64,000 nt of DNA from Pterois miles (Eukaryota > Chordata > Actinopteri > Perciformes > Scorpaenidae), in contig CAMQGK010000341.1 of assembly GCA_947000775.1 (NCBI GenBank), positions 5,413,001-5,477,000 on the forward strand, written 5' to 3'. Numbering within the stretch: the first letter of the stretch is position 1; each line of letters starts with the position of its first letter. Under the pieces are notes generated by a model. That model was not told the origin of the DNA. It worked only from the letters and a program-made list of their open reading frames with translations, and searched no databases. Below, piece by piece: positions 25,601-37,100 of the stretch. A program made the translations under genes and the position numbers.

Positions 25601-28446
25601 CATGATTTTGAGATATGAAACTTCACATTTTTATGTAATTGCATGTAGCATGTACACCTTAATGGAACTTGTTATTCATATCTAATTTATATAATACAGC
25701 AGCAACCTGTGTGATGGCCATAATGGCCGAACAGATGAAGAAAGAGCTCCACATGTATCAACAGGGAATCTCTTTTTATTACTCCATAAATCAGAAAATA
25801 CTGTCAGCAGCCATAAAAAAAAAAAAAAATCCATTTTCGCCATGTTTTTAGTAATAAAACATTCAATTAATCAGGCTATGACTGATATATGAACAAACCC
25901 CTCCGTAAAAACCTTCAGAATATAGACTGTAGACTATAGACAGGAGTGAAAATTGAAAGTTCGGTGTATGTAAGTGCTGCTGAAATGTAGATTCCTGGCT
26001 TAGAGTAAGACAACCATTATTTTGAGAAACTGGCCTTCAAACATATTTATTATTCTTTTATTTATTAAAATCCCAAACATTTTGAAGACACTACAGGTGA
26101 AATAGTAATAAAGCATTAAATTAATTAATAACTAATTGTACAATAAAATTCGACATTAATACATTTGTTTACTAATGATTAATTATTAATCTATGAATAA
26201 ATTGACTAAATTACAAAGTAATTCATTATTTCATATTTTAGTGGGCAATAAAAAGAAATATTAATCTATAAGGTAATAGTTCAAATTAAAACAGGATTTA
26301 CGAAAACAGTACAAAATAGTCAGTATGTAAATGTAAGTAATATCTATGACCATGAAACATCTCCAGTTACCAGATAAATTCTATTTAATATGTATTAATT
26401 TAAATATGTAAATGAGGCTAATGCTAGTTTTTATTGAATTTAGGAGAAATCTACAGATGCAAATAGACACATTGAGATAAAATAAAAAGTTAAATATGTA
26501 TTTTGGATGTTTTCTTTCCACTAGTTTGAAAGAAAACATGATATGGAAGCAAAATAGCCCAGAATCTCAAAGTGAATGAAAAACAATGTTTGCTGCCTGT
26601 AGTGTCTCATGAGAAGAAGCTCCTTCCTCGGCTGCTGTTAAACTGAGGCAGGTCACAGAAAATAGAAATACGCTGCGTTATATATACTAAACCGCAGACA
26701 GATCTCACCATATTCAATACAATCATGTCTGACAATAAGATATAAATACAAGCTAAAGTAGGTTTTCTGCTTGCATAGTAAAAGATTTAATTGTCAGGGT
26801 ACATTCATGACAGAAATGAGTTAACATCAGGATTATTTGACTGAGGATGTTGCTCTTCTGCGCAGAGTGTCCACCAACGCTGCAGTAAAGCTGACTGAGC
26901 AAGGTAGGTGTTGCTACCGGTAGATTTTGGTAAGTATAAATAAAAGGGAGTAATCCCAGCATCTGAATATCTTGTTTTCAGGTGAGAGTTTTGATGGTGT
27001 GATGCTGGAGGGTGCATTCAATAGTGCTCGACAGCACATACCAGATCATCCTTTTACCTGGGTAAACTCATCGAATTTGTCACTTTTCATATTTTGGTTT
27101 AATGTGGCTGCTACCACATTACGTATAACATGTTGATTTTTTATTTTCTGTATGTTTAAAGTATTACTGGAAGTTTCCGGGTATTGGATACTTTTTCCCA
27201 GAGCCGTGGGCACAAAACAAGATTGTCTTTCCAACTGAAGAAAAGTAAGTTTTCACCAAACACTAACATGCTGCTTATACACAACAGTTATATATTAAAT
27301 GATGCAAAATATCAAACATTGACCGGCTTAATAATGTCAATAATGTCTTTATAGACGCCGGCCATTGTTCACTACCAGGGTTATTATAATAAACTAAAAG
27401 TGAAACAAAAATGAAAAATATTATTAGTAAACTTAAACTAAATAAACTCAGAAAAAAAAGTGTTTTGAAATATGTGTTTGGTGGATTGTTTCTCTGTTGT
27501 TCCAATGCTAATTGTCATTGTATTTGACCTGGTAGGAAAGCCTGTTTATTTACCTTCACAGTGATGTCCAGCTTGTAAGGATCAGGCTTTTGTGGGATGA
27601 GCAGCACAGCTGATTATGTGGGTAGCACTCAAGTGAAATCAGGCACCTGATTGGCAGCACCTGGAGCTCAGAACAAGTCAATACCAACAGGAGAAAACAC
27701 TGTTTAACGTTGGCAGAGAATCATTTCTACATCATTATTCCCATTTCATTGAAAAACTTATTAAGATGATTATGTTGTGATTTTTTTGTGACGTGTACCA
27801 AACCGTCTGCCTCTGCTGCACCACAGTATTTAATTTAAAATGGTATTTTGAGACACATTTCACCGTTAACAAATATTTCCTCCTCATTCTGCCATTTGAA
27901 ACATTGTGATTCCAATAAAATTTAGATTAATTGTGCAGGTTAACAGTTTTTACCAGTTAAGTGTAATAACTCAGTACATGTTTTTGTGATTCTGCAGTTT
28001 GAAGAAAATGCGGTGCCCGATCCTTTTCCTCCATTCAGAGGACGATCACTTGGTTCCCCTTCAGATTGCTCAGCAGGTGTTACTGGCTGCTTTTAACCTG
28101 ATATAGTATAAACTGAGGTGGTATTTTCCTTATATCTGCTCTCTGTTTGTTTTGCGTAGACTGAACTGTCTTTGCTTTTCTCCTCCAGATGTACGAGGTA
28201 GCAGCGAGCGCCCAGAACGCAGAGCGAGTCAAGATGGTGTCATTCGAAGGTTCTCTCGGGTATCTGCACAACGGCTTATACAGAGACCCCCGTCTGCCTG
28301 GCATCATAAAGTGAGGAAACGTTTCACTAATAACGCCTAAAGTAATTATATTCTAGCTTGTCAATAAAGAATATCTTTTATTTAATATGTGTCTGTTTTA
28401 TTTGTCATTATGTCTCCTCTGCAGGGAGTTTGTGCTGTTGTTGTGA
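19657..28446 (+). CDS. abhd12: ABHD12-family lysophosphatidylserine lipase, 13 coding exons
   Basis: Exons: 19657-19748, 23579-23682, 23762-23867, 23983-24102, 24231-24261, 24366-24411, 24713-24842, 26866-26903, 26982-27061, 27162-27244, 27998-28076, 28189-28310, 28425-28446. Total is 1053 nt (350 codons plus TGA) with consistent phases. Residues about 39-53 form one hydrophobic membrane segment, followed by a luminal alpha/beta hydrolase fold. YLHGNTGTR (about 133-141) is the oxyanion-hole region, GHSLG has the nucleophile Ser near 206, HSEDD the acid Asp near 292-293, and GYLHNG the His near 330. NHT near 83 is a potential glycosylation site. By family knowledge it hydrolyses lysophosphatidylserine and monoacylglycerols at the ER. 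The single membrane segment and the LNHT and GYHV stretches suggest ABHD12; parts such as [13 protein letters not shown] look like ABHD12B, so the exact paralogue is uncertain. The protein is shorter than human ABHD12, with a very short cytosolic tail and C-terminus. Confidence 0.92.
20459..21417. repeat. abhd12: mosaic of hAT-like nonautonomous repeats in lipase intron 1
   Basis: Bases 20459-21110 begin GGGATGC and end GCATCCC, the ends typical of the 32274-32739 element. Internal blocks such as AGCCCAGGTATC-like, TAATAAGCT and GCTTTCCTGGCTTTG in reverse order also match. A further stretch to 21417 ends in ACATCCCTA. The first part is split by the retroposon at 20672-20886. No coding capacity was seen. 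Confidence 0.6.
20672..20886 (-). mobile_element. retroposon 3' fragment nested in the hAT-like repeat
   Basis: The element is flanked by the 12-bp duplication CAGTGAATTGAT at 20660-20671 and 20887-20898. It starts (+ strand) with CCATCC units and runs through CTGGACAGG, CACAGGGCTGACAC, TTCACACCTACAGGCAA and GAACATGCAAA, matching the repeats near 8.7 and 39.3 kb. The CCATCC end is its 3' tail, so it reads on the minus strand. Confidence 0.8.
22384..22585 (+). mobile_element. tRNA-related SINE-like repeat
   Basis: The left end, GGGGCGGCAATAGCTCAG, resembles a tRNA 5' half with an A-box (TAGCTCAGTCTGTGGGG). GGTCATCAGTTCA, 40 bp further on, resembles a decayed B-box. Downstream are GAGAGGTGCCAG and CCAACTGCTCCCTGGGCAC blocks, known to me from abundant fish repeats. 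Tail and target duplication were not identified. It lies in lipase intron 1 and is not a functional tRNA gene. Confidence 0.6.
22660..22935 (-). repeat. MITE-like repeat, second copy at 46380-46860 in opposite orientation
   Basis: The block from GGCAATATTAACG through GTCTAGAAGCCACAGAGG to AGCAAGCTAGCAAGT at about 22855-22920 is the reverse complement, with few differences, of about 46672-46760. It lies in lipase intron 1. Confidence 0.65.
23118..23350. repeat. tandemly repeated segment of a dispersed repeat
   Basis: ATGTTTTGGCTTCACTTT, then GGGAGC, GTCATG and CATCCATGTTTATATAC, occurs at about 23122-23173 and again at about 23292-23345. The second copy ends in ACAGTCTATG, also found at 33811. 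It lies in lipase intron 1. Confidence 0.6.
24952..25765 (+). repeat. local duplication interrupted by a MITE-like repeat, lipase intron 7
   Basis: About 24952-25085 and about 25630-25765 are diverged copies of one segment: both contain TTTATGTAAT, CTTGTTATTCAT, ATACAGCAGCAACCTG, GATGGCC and ACAGATGA in order. Between them about 25090-25600 matches the dispersed MITE-like family also seen at 29761, 35029 and 43714 (GTCCAGAAACCCTCAC, GTCAGTGTGTCAGAGTGCTG, CTGTAAAGGGGAGACTG). Confidence 0.65.
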
Positions 28447-29003
28447 TGTTGGAAAGACGACTGAAGCAGAAAAAAACAGACCAGACTTCAGATGCAGAGC
28501 GCTGGCTTCATTTGATCACACACTTGATTACAGTTATTTGCTTTGTCTTTACGGCTGCTTATGCCTGTATGTTGCATAAATAAGTGATTCACTTCAAATA
28601 TCTGTTCGGGCAAACCGATGTTAAAATTAGTTTTTAGACCAGCTGATCAAGAGATGATTCACTTGTTAAGTGTTGATTTTTCCCCTTTATCTGTGGGGGA
28701 TTTATTCTGAATTAAATAGCATTTCCCATTGGAAATGCAACATGGATGAGCCGTTGTTGCAGTAGGTGCCCTCTACTGGGGGTTGTTGTGTGGTAATAAT
28801 GCTCATCTACAATACTGAATAATGAGTTTGGTAATCCAAGGCTTAAGATTTCTCGGGGTCAGTGACATTTCAGAACGATACCAGGAGAGCAGCTGGGAAA
28901 TGTCTGTGGCTGTACAAGAAATAAGATTTCTGAAATTCTTTCAGTTTAACCACAGAATGTGTTGTGCAGTCAGATAAGTGTCGTTCGCCAGCACAGATGA
29001 GCC

Positions 29004-29264
29004 ATGGACAGAGTTAGTCTCCAGCTGATGAACCTGACGGACTCTCGGCTAGCTCAGTCTGGTACCGAGCGGCTGCAGCTGGCCACGCACAGCTACTTTA
29101 AGCAGTTCAGGAAGATCTACATCAGTGATCAGGTGCAGAAATCAAAGCTTTATCGACGACTATCAGAAGTTCTGGGGTTGAATGACAAGAAAGTGGTACT
29201 CAGCGTCTTTATAGGGAAAGTCATCATCATCAGATCAAATGTCATTACAGTTTACTTACAGTAA
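29004..29264 (+). CDS. unrecognised 86-codon ORF, possibly an exon or gene fragment
   Basis: The frame starts with [18 protein letters not shown] and contains a mixed charged region ([19 protein letters not shown]) that could be helical. The first ~70 codons favour G or C at third positions, unlike the AT-rich surroundings, which hints at real coding ancestry. The last ~15 residues look like read-through. No clear splice donor or partner exon was found, and I do not recognise a family. It lies 557 bp after the lipase stop. It may be a first exon, a pseudogene fragment or chance. Confidence 0.25.
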   Translation: MDRVSLQLMNLTDSRLAQSGTERLQLATHSYFKQFRKIYISDQVQKSKLYRRLSEVLGLNDKKVVLSVFIGKVIIIRSNVITVYLQ

Positions 29265-29760
29265 ATTTGACGTCTGTCTGTGTCTGTCATGCACTTTTGT
29301 TCTAAGAAAACACTTTATGTCTTGGTCTCATTAGGTAGAACACTGGAGGAGATATCCACCTTGCAGAGTGTATGTAACGCCTCTTTGCCGCTCATGAATT
29401 CACAATGAATCGGCTTGGATTATTTCAGTTACATGTAGCACCGTTTAAAGTTGCCTTGAACAGTCTGTTCAACCACTAGTGGTCTTATGTGACTGAAGAA
29501 ACATAGAAGAGTAGTTACACTCTCAGCACGGCAAACGTCCCTGTGCTTCAAAATGTGCTTGATTATGTAAAATACTCACAAAGCTGTGTTTACTTTGCTG
29601 ATGTCTCTCAATGTCAGACACTTTTATGCTTACTTCATCTTAGTCAGCTATTGTATGTTTAAGATACTGTTTTTTTTTTTTTCAACACAACGCCCCCCTC
29701 TGTAAATTATAGTAGATGTACATTTCAACAACGCCTTCCAACTTCATTTTGCACTGATAT

Positions 29761-30345
29761 TAGGGCAAGCAATTAAAAACATTTATCACTGATTTGATTG
29801 TTCATAATTAATCATACATTTGTATCTGTTCAAATGTACCTTAAAGAGAGAATTGTCAATTATTTTATTACTCTTATCAGCGTGGGAGTGGACAAATATG
29901 CTGCTTTATGCAAATGTATGTATATATTATTAGAAACCCATTAACAACACAAAACAATGACAAATAATGTCCAGAAACCCTCACAGGTACTGACTTTAGC
30001 ATAAAAATATGCTTAAATCATAACATGACAAACTGCAGCCCAACAGGCAACAACAGCTGTCAGTGTGTCAGAGTGCTGACTTGACTAGGACTTGATCCAG
30101 ACTGACTGGGACTATCATAAAGTGGACATGTCTGTAAAGGGGAGACTGATGGGGACCCAGAGAACCCATTTACATTCACACATCTGGAGGTCAGAGGTAA
30201 AAATTTTGCATAAGTTTGGACTGTTATTTAACCTCCTTCCCTACAAGTATGACAATGGATACCTTGAGGTTTCTAGTTTCATATGATACCAATATCTTCA
30301 CTCAGCCTAAAAATCGCAAGTTGCATTAATGTGTTAAATAAATTA
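29761..30345 (+). repeat. MITE-like dispersed repeat, intergenic copy
   Basis: It begins TAGGGCAAGC, close to the TAGGGCTG end of the other copies. It carries the family blocks TTATGCAAATGTATG, AACAACACAAAACA, GTCCAGAAACCCTCAC, CAACAGCTGTCAGTGTG and GTAAAGGGGAGACTGATGGG. Related copies occur at about 25090, 35029, 35893 and 43714. Confidence 0.65.
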
Positions 30346-30439
30346 GTGGCATACACAGAAAATATACATATAAATATACAGTATATACAGTATATATATA
30401 TATATAGTATACCCAATATAAAGAATATATTAGAATGTA

Positions 30440-30690
30440 CAATGACATACTATATTAGCAGTGTGCAATGACATACTATATACATAAGCAAAGTGTACAA
30501 TGACATACTAGTACTACCACTACTACTGTATATACAATAGCAAAGTGTGCAGTGACACGTTATATACAATAGCAGTGTGTAGTGACATACTATATACAAT
30601 AGGAAAGTGTGCAGAGACAACAATATATAAAAGCAATGTGTGCAGTGACATTAATGTCAATAGGTAAGTGTGATAACATACAGTACATTA
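30440..30690 (+). repeat. imperfect minisatellite with ~35-45-bp units
   Basis: The phrases AGTGTGCA, TGACATACTATATAC and AATAGCA recur about six times with varying spacing. The unit is irregular and AT-rich. It lies upstream of the tm9sf3 promoter region. Confidence 0.65.
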
Positions 30691-30954
30691 TGCATTATGA
30701 AAGTGTGCAAATACAATGTTTTGGTGTAAAAATGTTTTTATTAATACATGAAAAGTGATGTATTGTTGAGACAACTTGGGGCCCGTCTGGGGGCCTCATG
30801 AGACAATGAAAAGACGCTGATCATGTTTGGTGGAGCAGCTCTGTCAAAGGTGAGGTGAAGCTGTCTTGGCAGTCGGATGACGTGGCTGAAGGTTGCGGAC
30901 GATGCGCCGACAGGGTTTATTTATTCACCGTTGGAGCCATCGCTTTCCGCTGTG

Positions 30955-30992
30955 ATTGGACGCTTTGAGTCATGTGACTCAATCCAGCCAAT
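30955..30992 (+). promoter_or_regulatory. tm9sf3: candidate tm9sf3 promoter elements: two CCAAT boxes and an M-box-like dyad
   Basis: ATTGG (inverted CCAAT) lies at 30955-30959 and CCAAT at 30988-30992. Between them, at 30967-30980, GAGTCATGTGACTC has 6-bp inverted arms and contains TCATGTGA, the M-box type bound by MITF/TFE factors. They lie 155-190 bp before the start codon in a CpG-richer region, fitting a core promoter. Function is inferred. Confidence 0.4.
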
Positions 30993-31145
30993 CCACTGTG
31001 TCTGCGATGAGCGCTCGTGAATCGCTTACGCCATATGCGTACGAGAGCATCCCAAAAATTGCCTCTGTCATACAACCAGGAAGAAGGTGGGATAGCCCTA
31101 CACAGCTAACATCCCCAATCTTTCTGCATACTTTCTCCGAAAATA

Positions 31146-34100
31146 ATGGGATCTTCCAGGTGGAAGGTGGCAGCGGCGGCCTTTCTCGCTATAGTGGGCT
31201 CTTTATTACCTGTCGACGCAGATGAACATGAACACACGGTAAGACGGCGGTTTGGGAGGCCGATTGAAGAAGGGGAGCCTTGAAAATAATGGACGTTTGT
31301 GCTCTGTGTAACCTGCTAGCTAGCTGTAGCTGCTAGCTGCATTCAAGAAAACAGAATTACAGACACGACAGAGTGCACGGCTCGGCCTGTTATCGACACC
31401 TGAGAGCTATCAAACAGACAAGCACTTAGTTAGCGAGCTAACTTGGCACCACTTATCGGCCTAAGTGCTTACGGCTAAAGGTTGCTTGCTAGCTTGTTAG
31501 CACGGCTTCCACACTGGTCTCCACTAGCTTTTCCGTGAGCACCGGCGGAAACTGCGCTCAAGTTAGTGCTAGCTAGCGTTAGTTAGCAGTTGGTTGTTCA
31601 ACAAAATCAAAACTACTAACACGATAGACGTGTACAGTTTCAAGCTAATCCAGACAAACTGGATTCTCCCCGAAGTGACGACTGCGATGGCTGGCAAGTC
31701 AGCCAACGTTACGCTATGCCGGTTAAACGTCAGGGCCTCTTGGTGTTTCTCATGTCTTGGTCGCTTTTATTAAACCCAGACACCATGACTACAAACTCAT
31801 TAACAAGTTAATAAAGTCTATTACATTGTCGTCTTCACGCAATGCATCGTGGAAGCTGTTAAGTTAGTGGAAACGGATATAGCATTGAAGCTAACTTCCT
31901 TGACTGCAAGCAAACATGCTTAATGTACACCACTTTTAATAGTGAGGCACTCAGCGTTAGGTGCTTTTAATATTTTCTTATGTTTGCATGCATTTGAATG
32001 CAACAGCTAACGTCAGTTGGTTTCAGTGGAAATGTGATGATAACGTTACTACAGACACCAGTGTGTAAATCAAATGTGAATAGGCAAGTAGCATACACAC
32101 ATACAATGAGCATGTCTTGGTGTGCAGTGTGCATACAATAAACAGTAATACTAATATACAGTATTATACTAATGAAACATAATTACAGTAATAGTAATGT
32201 GAGGGTGCACATGTATCGCAAGTTATTTATAAATCACACACACTTTATTGTGACAGCTAGAATATGAAATCAGTAGGGATGCACCGGTACTGACTCAAAT
32301 AGCTGGATCAGATATCAGAGACAATGGGGCCGATCTAGTCAGTTTAATTCTGGTTATATACTATATACATTGTATACTGTTGACTAATTTACTGCTGCAT
32401 TCAAAATGTTTACATTTGAATTGTCAGTCCTGTTAATTTTGACTTTTTTGCCAAGATGTTGGTGCACAATTAGCTGTTTTAATGATAAGTGACGATTCAC
32501 TAAATTTCAGTTAATTTATTTGTGACATTTTGTTTTGCAAAGTTAGGAAAGCAATGTTTCAGTCAAGCCTGATGTCTCCTGACACATAATAGAATGATTC
32601 CTGTCACTTCCCCACAGTGAGGTGTACAGCTTATTAATTGAACATTGGTATCTGATGGGCACTCAGTACTGGTGGATACCTAAAGCCCAGGTATTGTTAT
32701 CAGTATTGGGATGGGAAAAGTCAGATCGGTGCATCCCTAGAAACCAGTAGGACTGGAAGAACTGGTGAAGCGCTCCTGGTCTTCACAATAAGAGTCCTTG
32801 TTTTTCCTTTGCAGTATGCCGAGAAGGAGGAGGTAGTTTTATGGATGAACACAGTGGGGCCTTACCATAACCGACAGGAGACGTACAAGTACTTCTCTTT
32901 GCCCTTCTGCGCGGGCTCCAAGAAGACCATCAGTCATTACCATGAAACGCTCGGAGAGGCTCTGCAGGGAGTGGAGCTTGAATTCAGCGGTCTCGACATC
33001 AAGTTCAAAGGTGTTCTACTGTCGCGACTTTCACTTGTTGAGCACACATGAACTGATGACATTGGAATGATAATTTGTCACTTGTTGCTCCTCTTTTTCA
33101 CATGCCATTTTCTAATAAAAATAATGTGATATTTGTGATGCCTATAGATGAAGTCATGCAGACAACATACTGTGAAATTGACTTGGACAAAGCCAAACGG
33201 GATGCCTTTGTCTACGCCATAAAGAATCACTATTGGTACCAAATGTACATTGACGACCTGCCCATCTGGGGTAAGTGATATTTCATTTCTCTTTTTTAAA
33301 CTGCCTTTGGGCTCTAAAAAAATTGACAAATCCTGAATACGTCTGTGTTCTGAGTTGTTTGGTGATTTTGAGTATTAATATAGTATTTTCTTACTTTTAA
33401 CTTTGTTTTCCATTCTGTTTCTGTTATTCATTATTTGTTTATTAGCTCAATTGCATCTGTCAAAGGTTTGCAGGGACACTGGCTTCCTACCAGTGATCTC
33501 TTGATATCGGAGCCATTAAACCAGTTCTTTTTCATGGTTGGGACTGTCCATTCATCCTTGGCCAGCCTGCTGGGGGTGCATGTTAATTTATAGTCATTTC
33601 TATCATGTATGAAATGGCTTACTTGAAAGTCATTCAACTCAGTACGTGTGGTGACTCATAACAGCTCAGCATGTTTTTGTTGTTCAGAATCTGTTGAACA
33701 ATACAGTACTTGTTGTCTGGTTGTTGTATTGTAGAGAGCTGTATATGTACGGTGAGCCAGTCGTTGTGAAATAAACCTCTTTAGGACAATGCAACACCCA
33801 TCCATCTTTATATACAGTCTATGGCATAAAACCAAACTTACAGTATTGGTGTGTTCACATGTGGAAAAGAGCTTTTGAGGCCAACCTTGACAATAAAGCG
33901 CTCAATTATTGTTATGTGTTAAGAAGCATATTGATGAGTCACTCTAATGACAGACTGTTGTTATTGCTGTAACTCTAACAGGCTATCAGTGTGTGATCAC
34001 TTCCATACGTGGTAATAATTTGTACAGTTTTGCCACTCCTACAGTTGGTCAAACATGACGTTGTTGGTAGAAGGTGGGGCACTGACATTTACACAAACAG

Positions 34101-37100
34101 TGCTCCATGTTGTATGTTACACACTCATGGCCTTAATCACAATAAATAAATATAGACTTTAACCTCTTGTCCGGTTTGCCAGCTTGGTAACTGAACCAGT
34201 GTGCTTATCATGTCTGAGACAATGGCATTTGGTTGGAGTTGTTCACTTAAAGCCTGGAGCAGCAGATCTGATCTAGACTAAAAACATTCCCTGCCAAGAA
34301 TAGTTTGTTATCCAGAATAATGTGCATTTTTTAATAGAAGTGTATAACCTTACCTGCTAACAGTGCTATAATCAGAAGCAGTGTGATTCACTTTAGGAGG
34401 CACAAGAGCTCAATGGAAAACTTTCTCATTAGTGAAACTATTTTTCTAGTGGCCTCACATCTGTGTTGCCACAAGGGAATAACATTGACTTTCTATATTA
34501 ACATTACATTATTTGTTGTGTACCCATGCAGTGCAGAAACAGGAGGATAAAATATGCAGTTGTTTTTAAAGACCTAGAATAACTAGCAGCCAGTCGGGAG
34601 TTGATTCAGAACTGACTGTTTTACATCAAACTGATGTTTATGAAAAATGATGCTCTTACAAAGTTAATGTGCGGTGTAGCAACTAGTAAGCAACCTTTAT
34701 TTGGCATTTACACACCCTGATTATTAATTTCCCACAACCAAAGGATGTTTGTTTACACCTGTCCATTTGACCACTCTGTAAGGACCAGCTCTCTAATTCA
34801 ATGCATGTCAATTGTTGAAGGCATTGTTGGTGAGGCGGATGAAAATGGAGAAGATCATTACCTGTGGACGTACAAGAAGCTGGAGATCGGCTATAATGGC
34901 AACAGGATTGTTGATGTAAATCTGACCAGTGAAGGAAAAGTCCGACTTGTGCCAAACACAAGAATCGCAATGTCTTATTCTGTGAGTACATGACTAGCTA
35001 CCCAGTGGTCCATTATTTGTGCTAATACTAGGGCTGACAATCAATGAAAATATTTAATTATGATCAACTACATGATTGTCCGTAGTTAATCGTGATTAAT
35101 CACAAAACAATCACATTTTATTTGTTCAAAATGTACCTTAAAGGGAGATTTGTCAAGTATTTAATATTCTCATCAACATGGGAGTGGACAAATATGCTGC
35201 TTAATGCAAATGTATGAATATATCTATTATTGGAAATCAATTAACAACACAAAACATTGACAAATATTGTCCAGAAACAACTCCCACAGGTTCTGCATTT
35301 AGCATAAAAAATATGCTCAAATCATAACATGACAAACTGCAGCCCGACAGGCAACAACAGCTGTCAGTGTGTCAGAGTGTCAGAGTGCTGACTTGACTAT
35401 GACTTGATCCAGACTGACTGTGATTATCATAAAGTGGACATGTGGGTACCCATAGAACCACTGTAAGTTCATATATCTAGAAGTCAGAGGTCAAGAGACC
35501 CCTTTGAAAATCGCTTTGCCAGTTTTTTCTCAACAAAATTTTGCCAAAGTTTGGAGCGTTATTTAAGCTCCTTCCCTACAAATATGACATGGTTGGCACC
35601 AATGGATTCATTAGGTTTCTAGCTTCGTATGATACCAGTATCTTCACTCTAGCTTTAAAATTGAGCCTGCTGCAGCCTGAAAATCACAAGTTGCATTAAT
35701 ATGTTGAAGAAAATTTGTAGCTGTTACATGACATTTTTGAAGCTCAAAATATGAATGAATAGTCAAGGAAACTTTATTCGTCTCTTTTTGAAGACAAGGT
35801 TTGAACACTGTTGCCCCACATTTGTAGAGTGGTATCTTGAAAGAGAAATAACACTGGAATACCTCTGAACTCCTGCTGTAGGTGGCACATTGTTTGTGTG
35901 ATTATCATAAGGTGTATATGTCTGTAAAGGGGAGACTTGTGGGTACCCATAGAACACATTTCCATTCGCGTATCTGGAGGTCAGAGGCCAAGGGGACCCC
36001 TTTGAAAATGGCCATGAGAGTTTTTCCTCACCAAAATTTAGCCTCCTTGTGCTAGTATGTGCTCGGTACTAATGGATTCTTTAGATTTTCTAGTTTCATA
36101 TGATGCCAGTCTCTAGTTTTAAAACTGAGCCAGAAAAGTTGTTAATGTGTTAAAGTAATTAATAGCATTGTATAACATGACTGTATGATTGCAAACCTTT
36201 TGTACCACAGGTGAAGTGGAAGAAGTCAGATGTGAAGTTTGAAGACAGATTCGACAAGTACCTTGATCCATCCTTCTTTCAGCACAGGGTGAGATGAATA
36301 TTATAAGTTTGGTTTTCATTGTGCAAGGTGCCAGTGGCTTGTTGTAACAGCACACTTGTGTATAACCTTTCAGGAGGTACGAGTTGAGCCATGTATGTCT
36401 CCTGGTAAATACGGTGTAATTGACCAGTGTGGTAACTTTTGGCTGACTGTTTGACTCCAGCAGCTCTTTCTAACAGGAAGTTTGAAATCCACACCACCTA
36501 CTACAGCCGGTGGATGTAAACGTTTGTTTCCTGCCTTGACTTGCACAGTCAAGCTAACCCTAACCCTACTGAGAGCAGGGATATTACAAACCAGTATTTA
36601 TGTGATTTAAATTCATTGAAATGTCCTGAGTAAAGCATTCAGCATTTTACTGAAAATGTTTTTACGCCACTAAATCGTTCATATTATTTTATCAAAGTTG
36701 TTAATATTTCTGTATAGATTTAATAAGCTTAGTAACATGGTTACTTCTTAAAATAATTAATAATTATTCTTTCTATTAGATTCACTGGTTCTCCATCTTC
36801 AACTCCTTCATGATGGTCATCTTCTTGGTGGGTCTGGTGTCCATGATTTTGATGAGAACGCTACGAAAGGATTACGCCAGATATAGCAAAGAGGAGGAAA
36901 TGGATGACATGGTGCGTTTTTCTTCTTCTGCTTTTTTTTTTTAAAAAAACATTTATTCCTTTAATTGGGGATCACATTACCGCAGTAGTTCACACAGTCA
37001 TCTTTACTTTTCAAGATTGATCCAACACGGGGTGTTTTTCATTTAAATTAAATACAGAAATTTAAATAGAAGAAGGTCGTTTCAGGGAAATATACATTTT

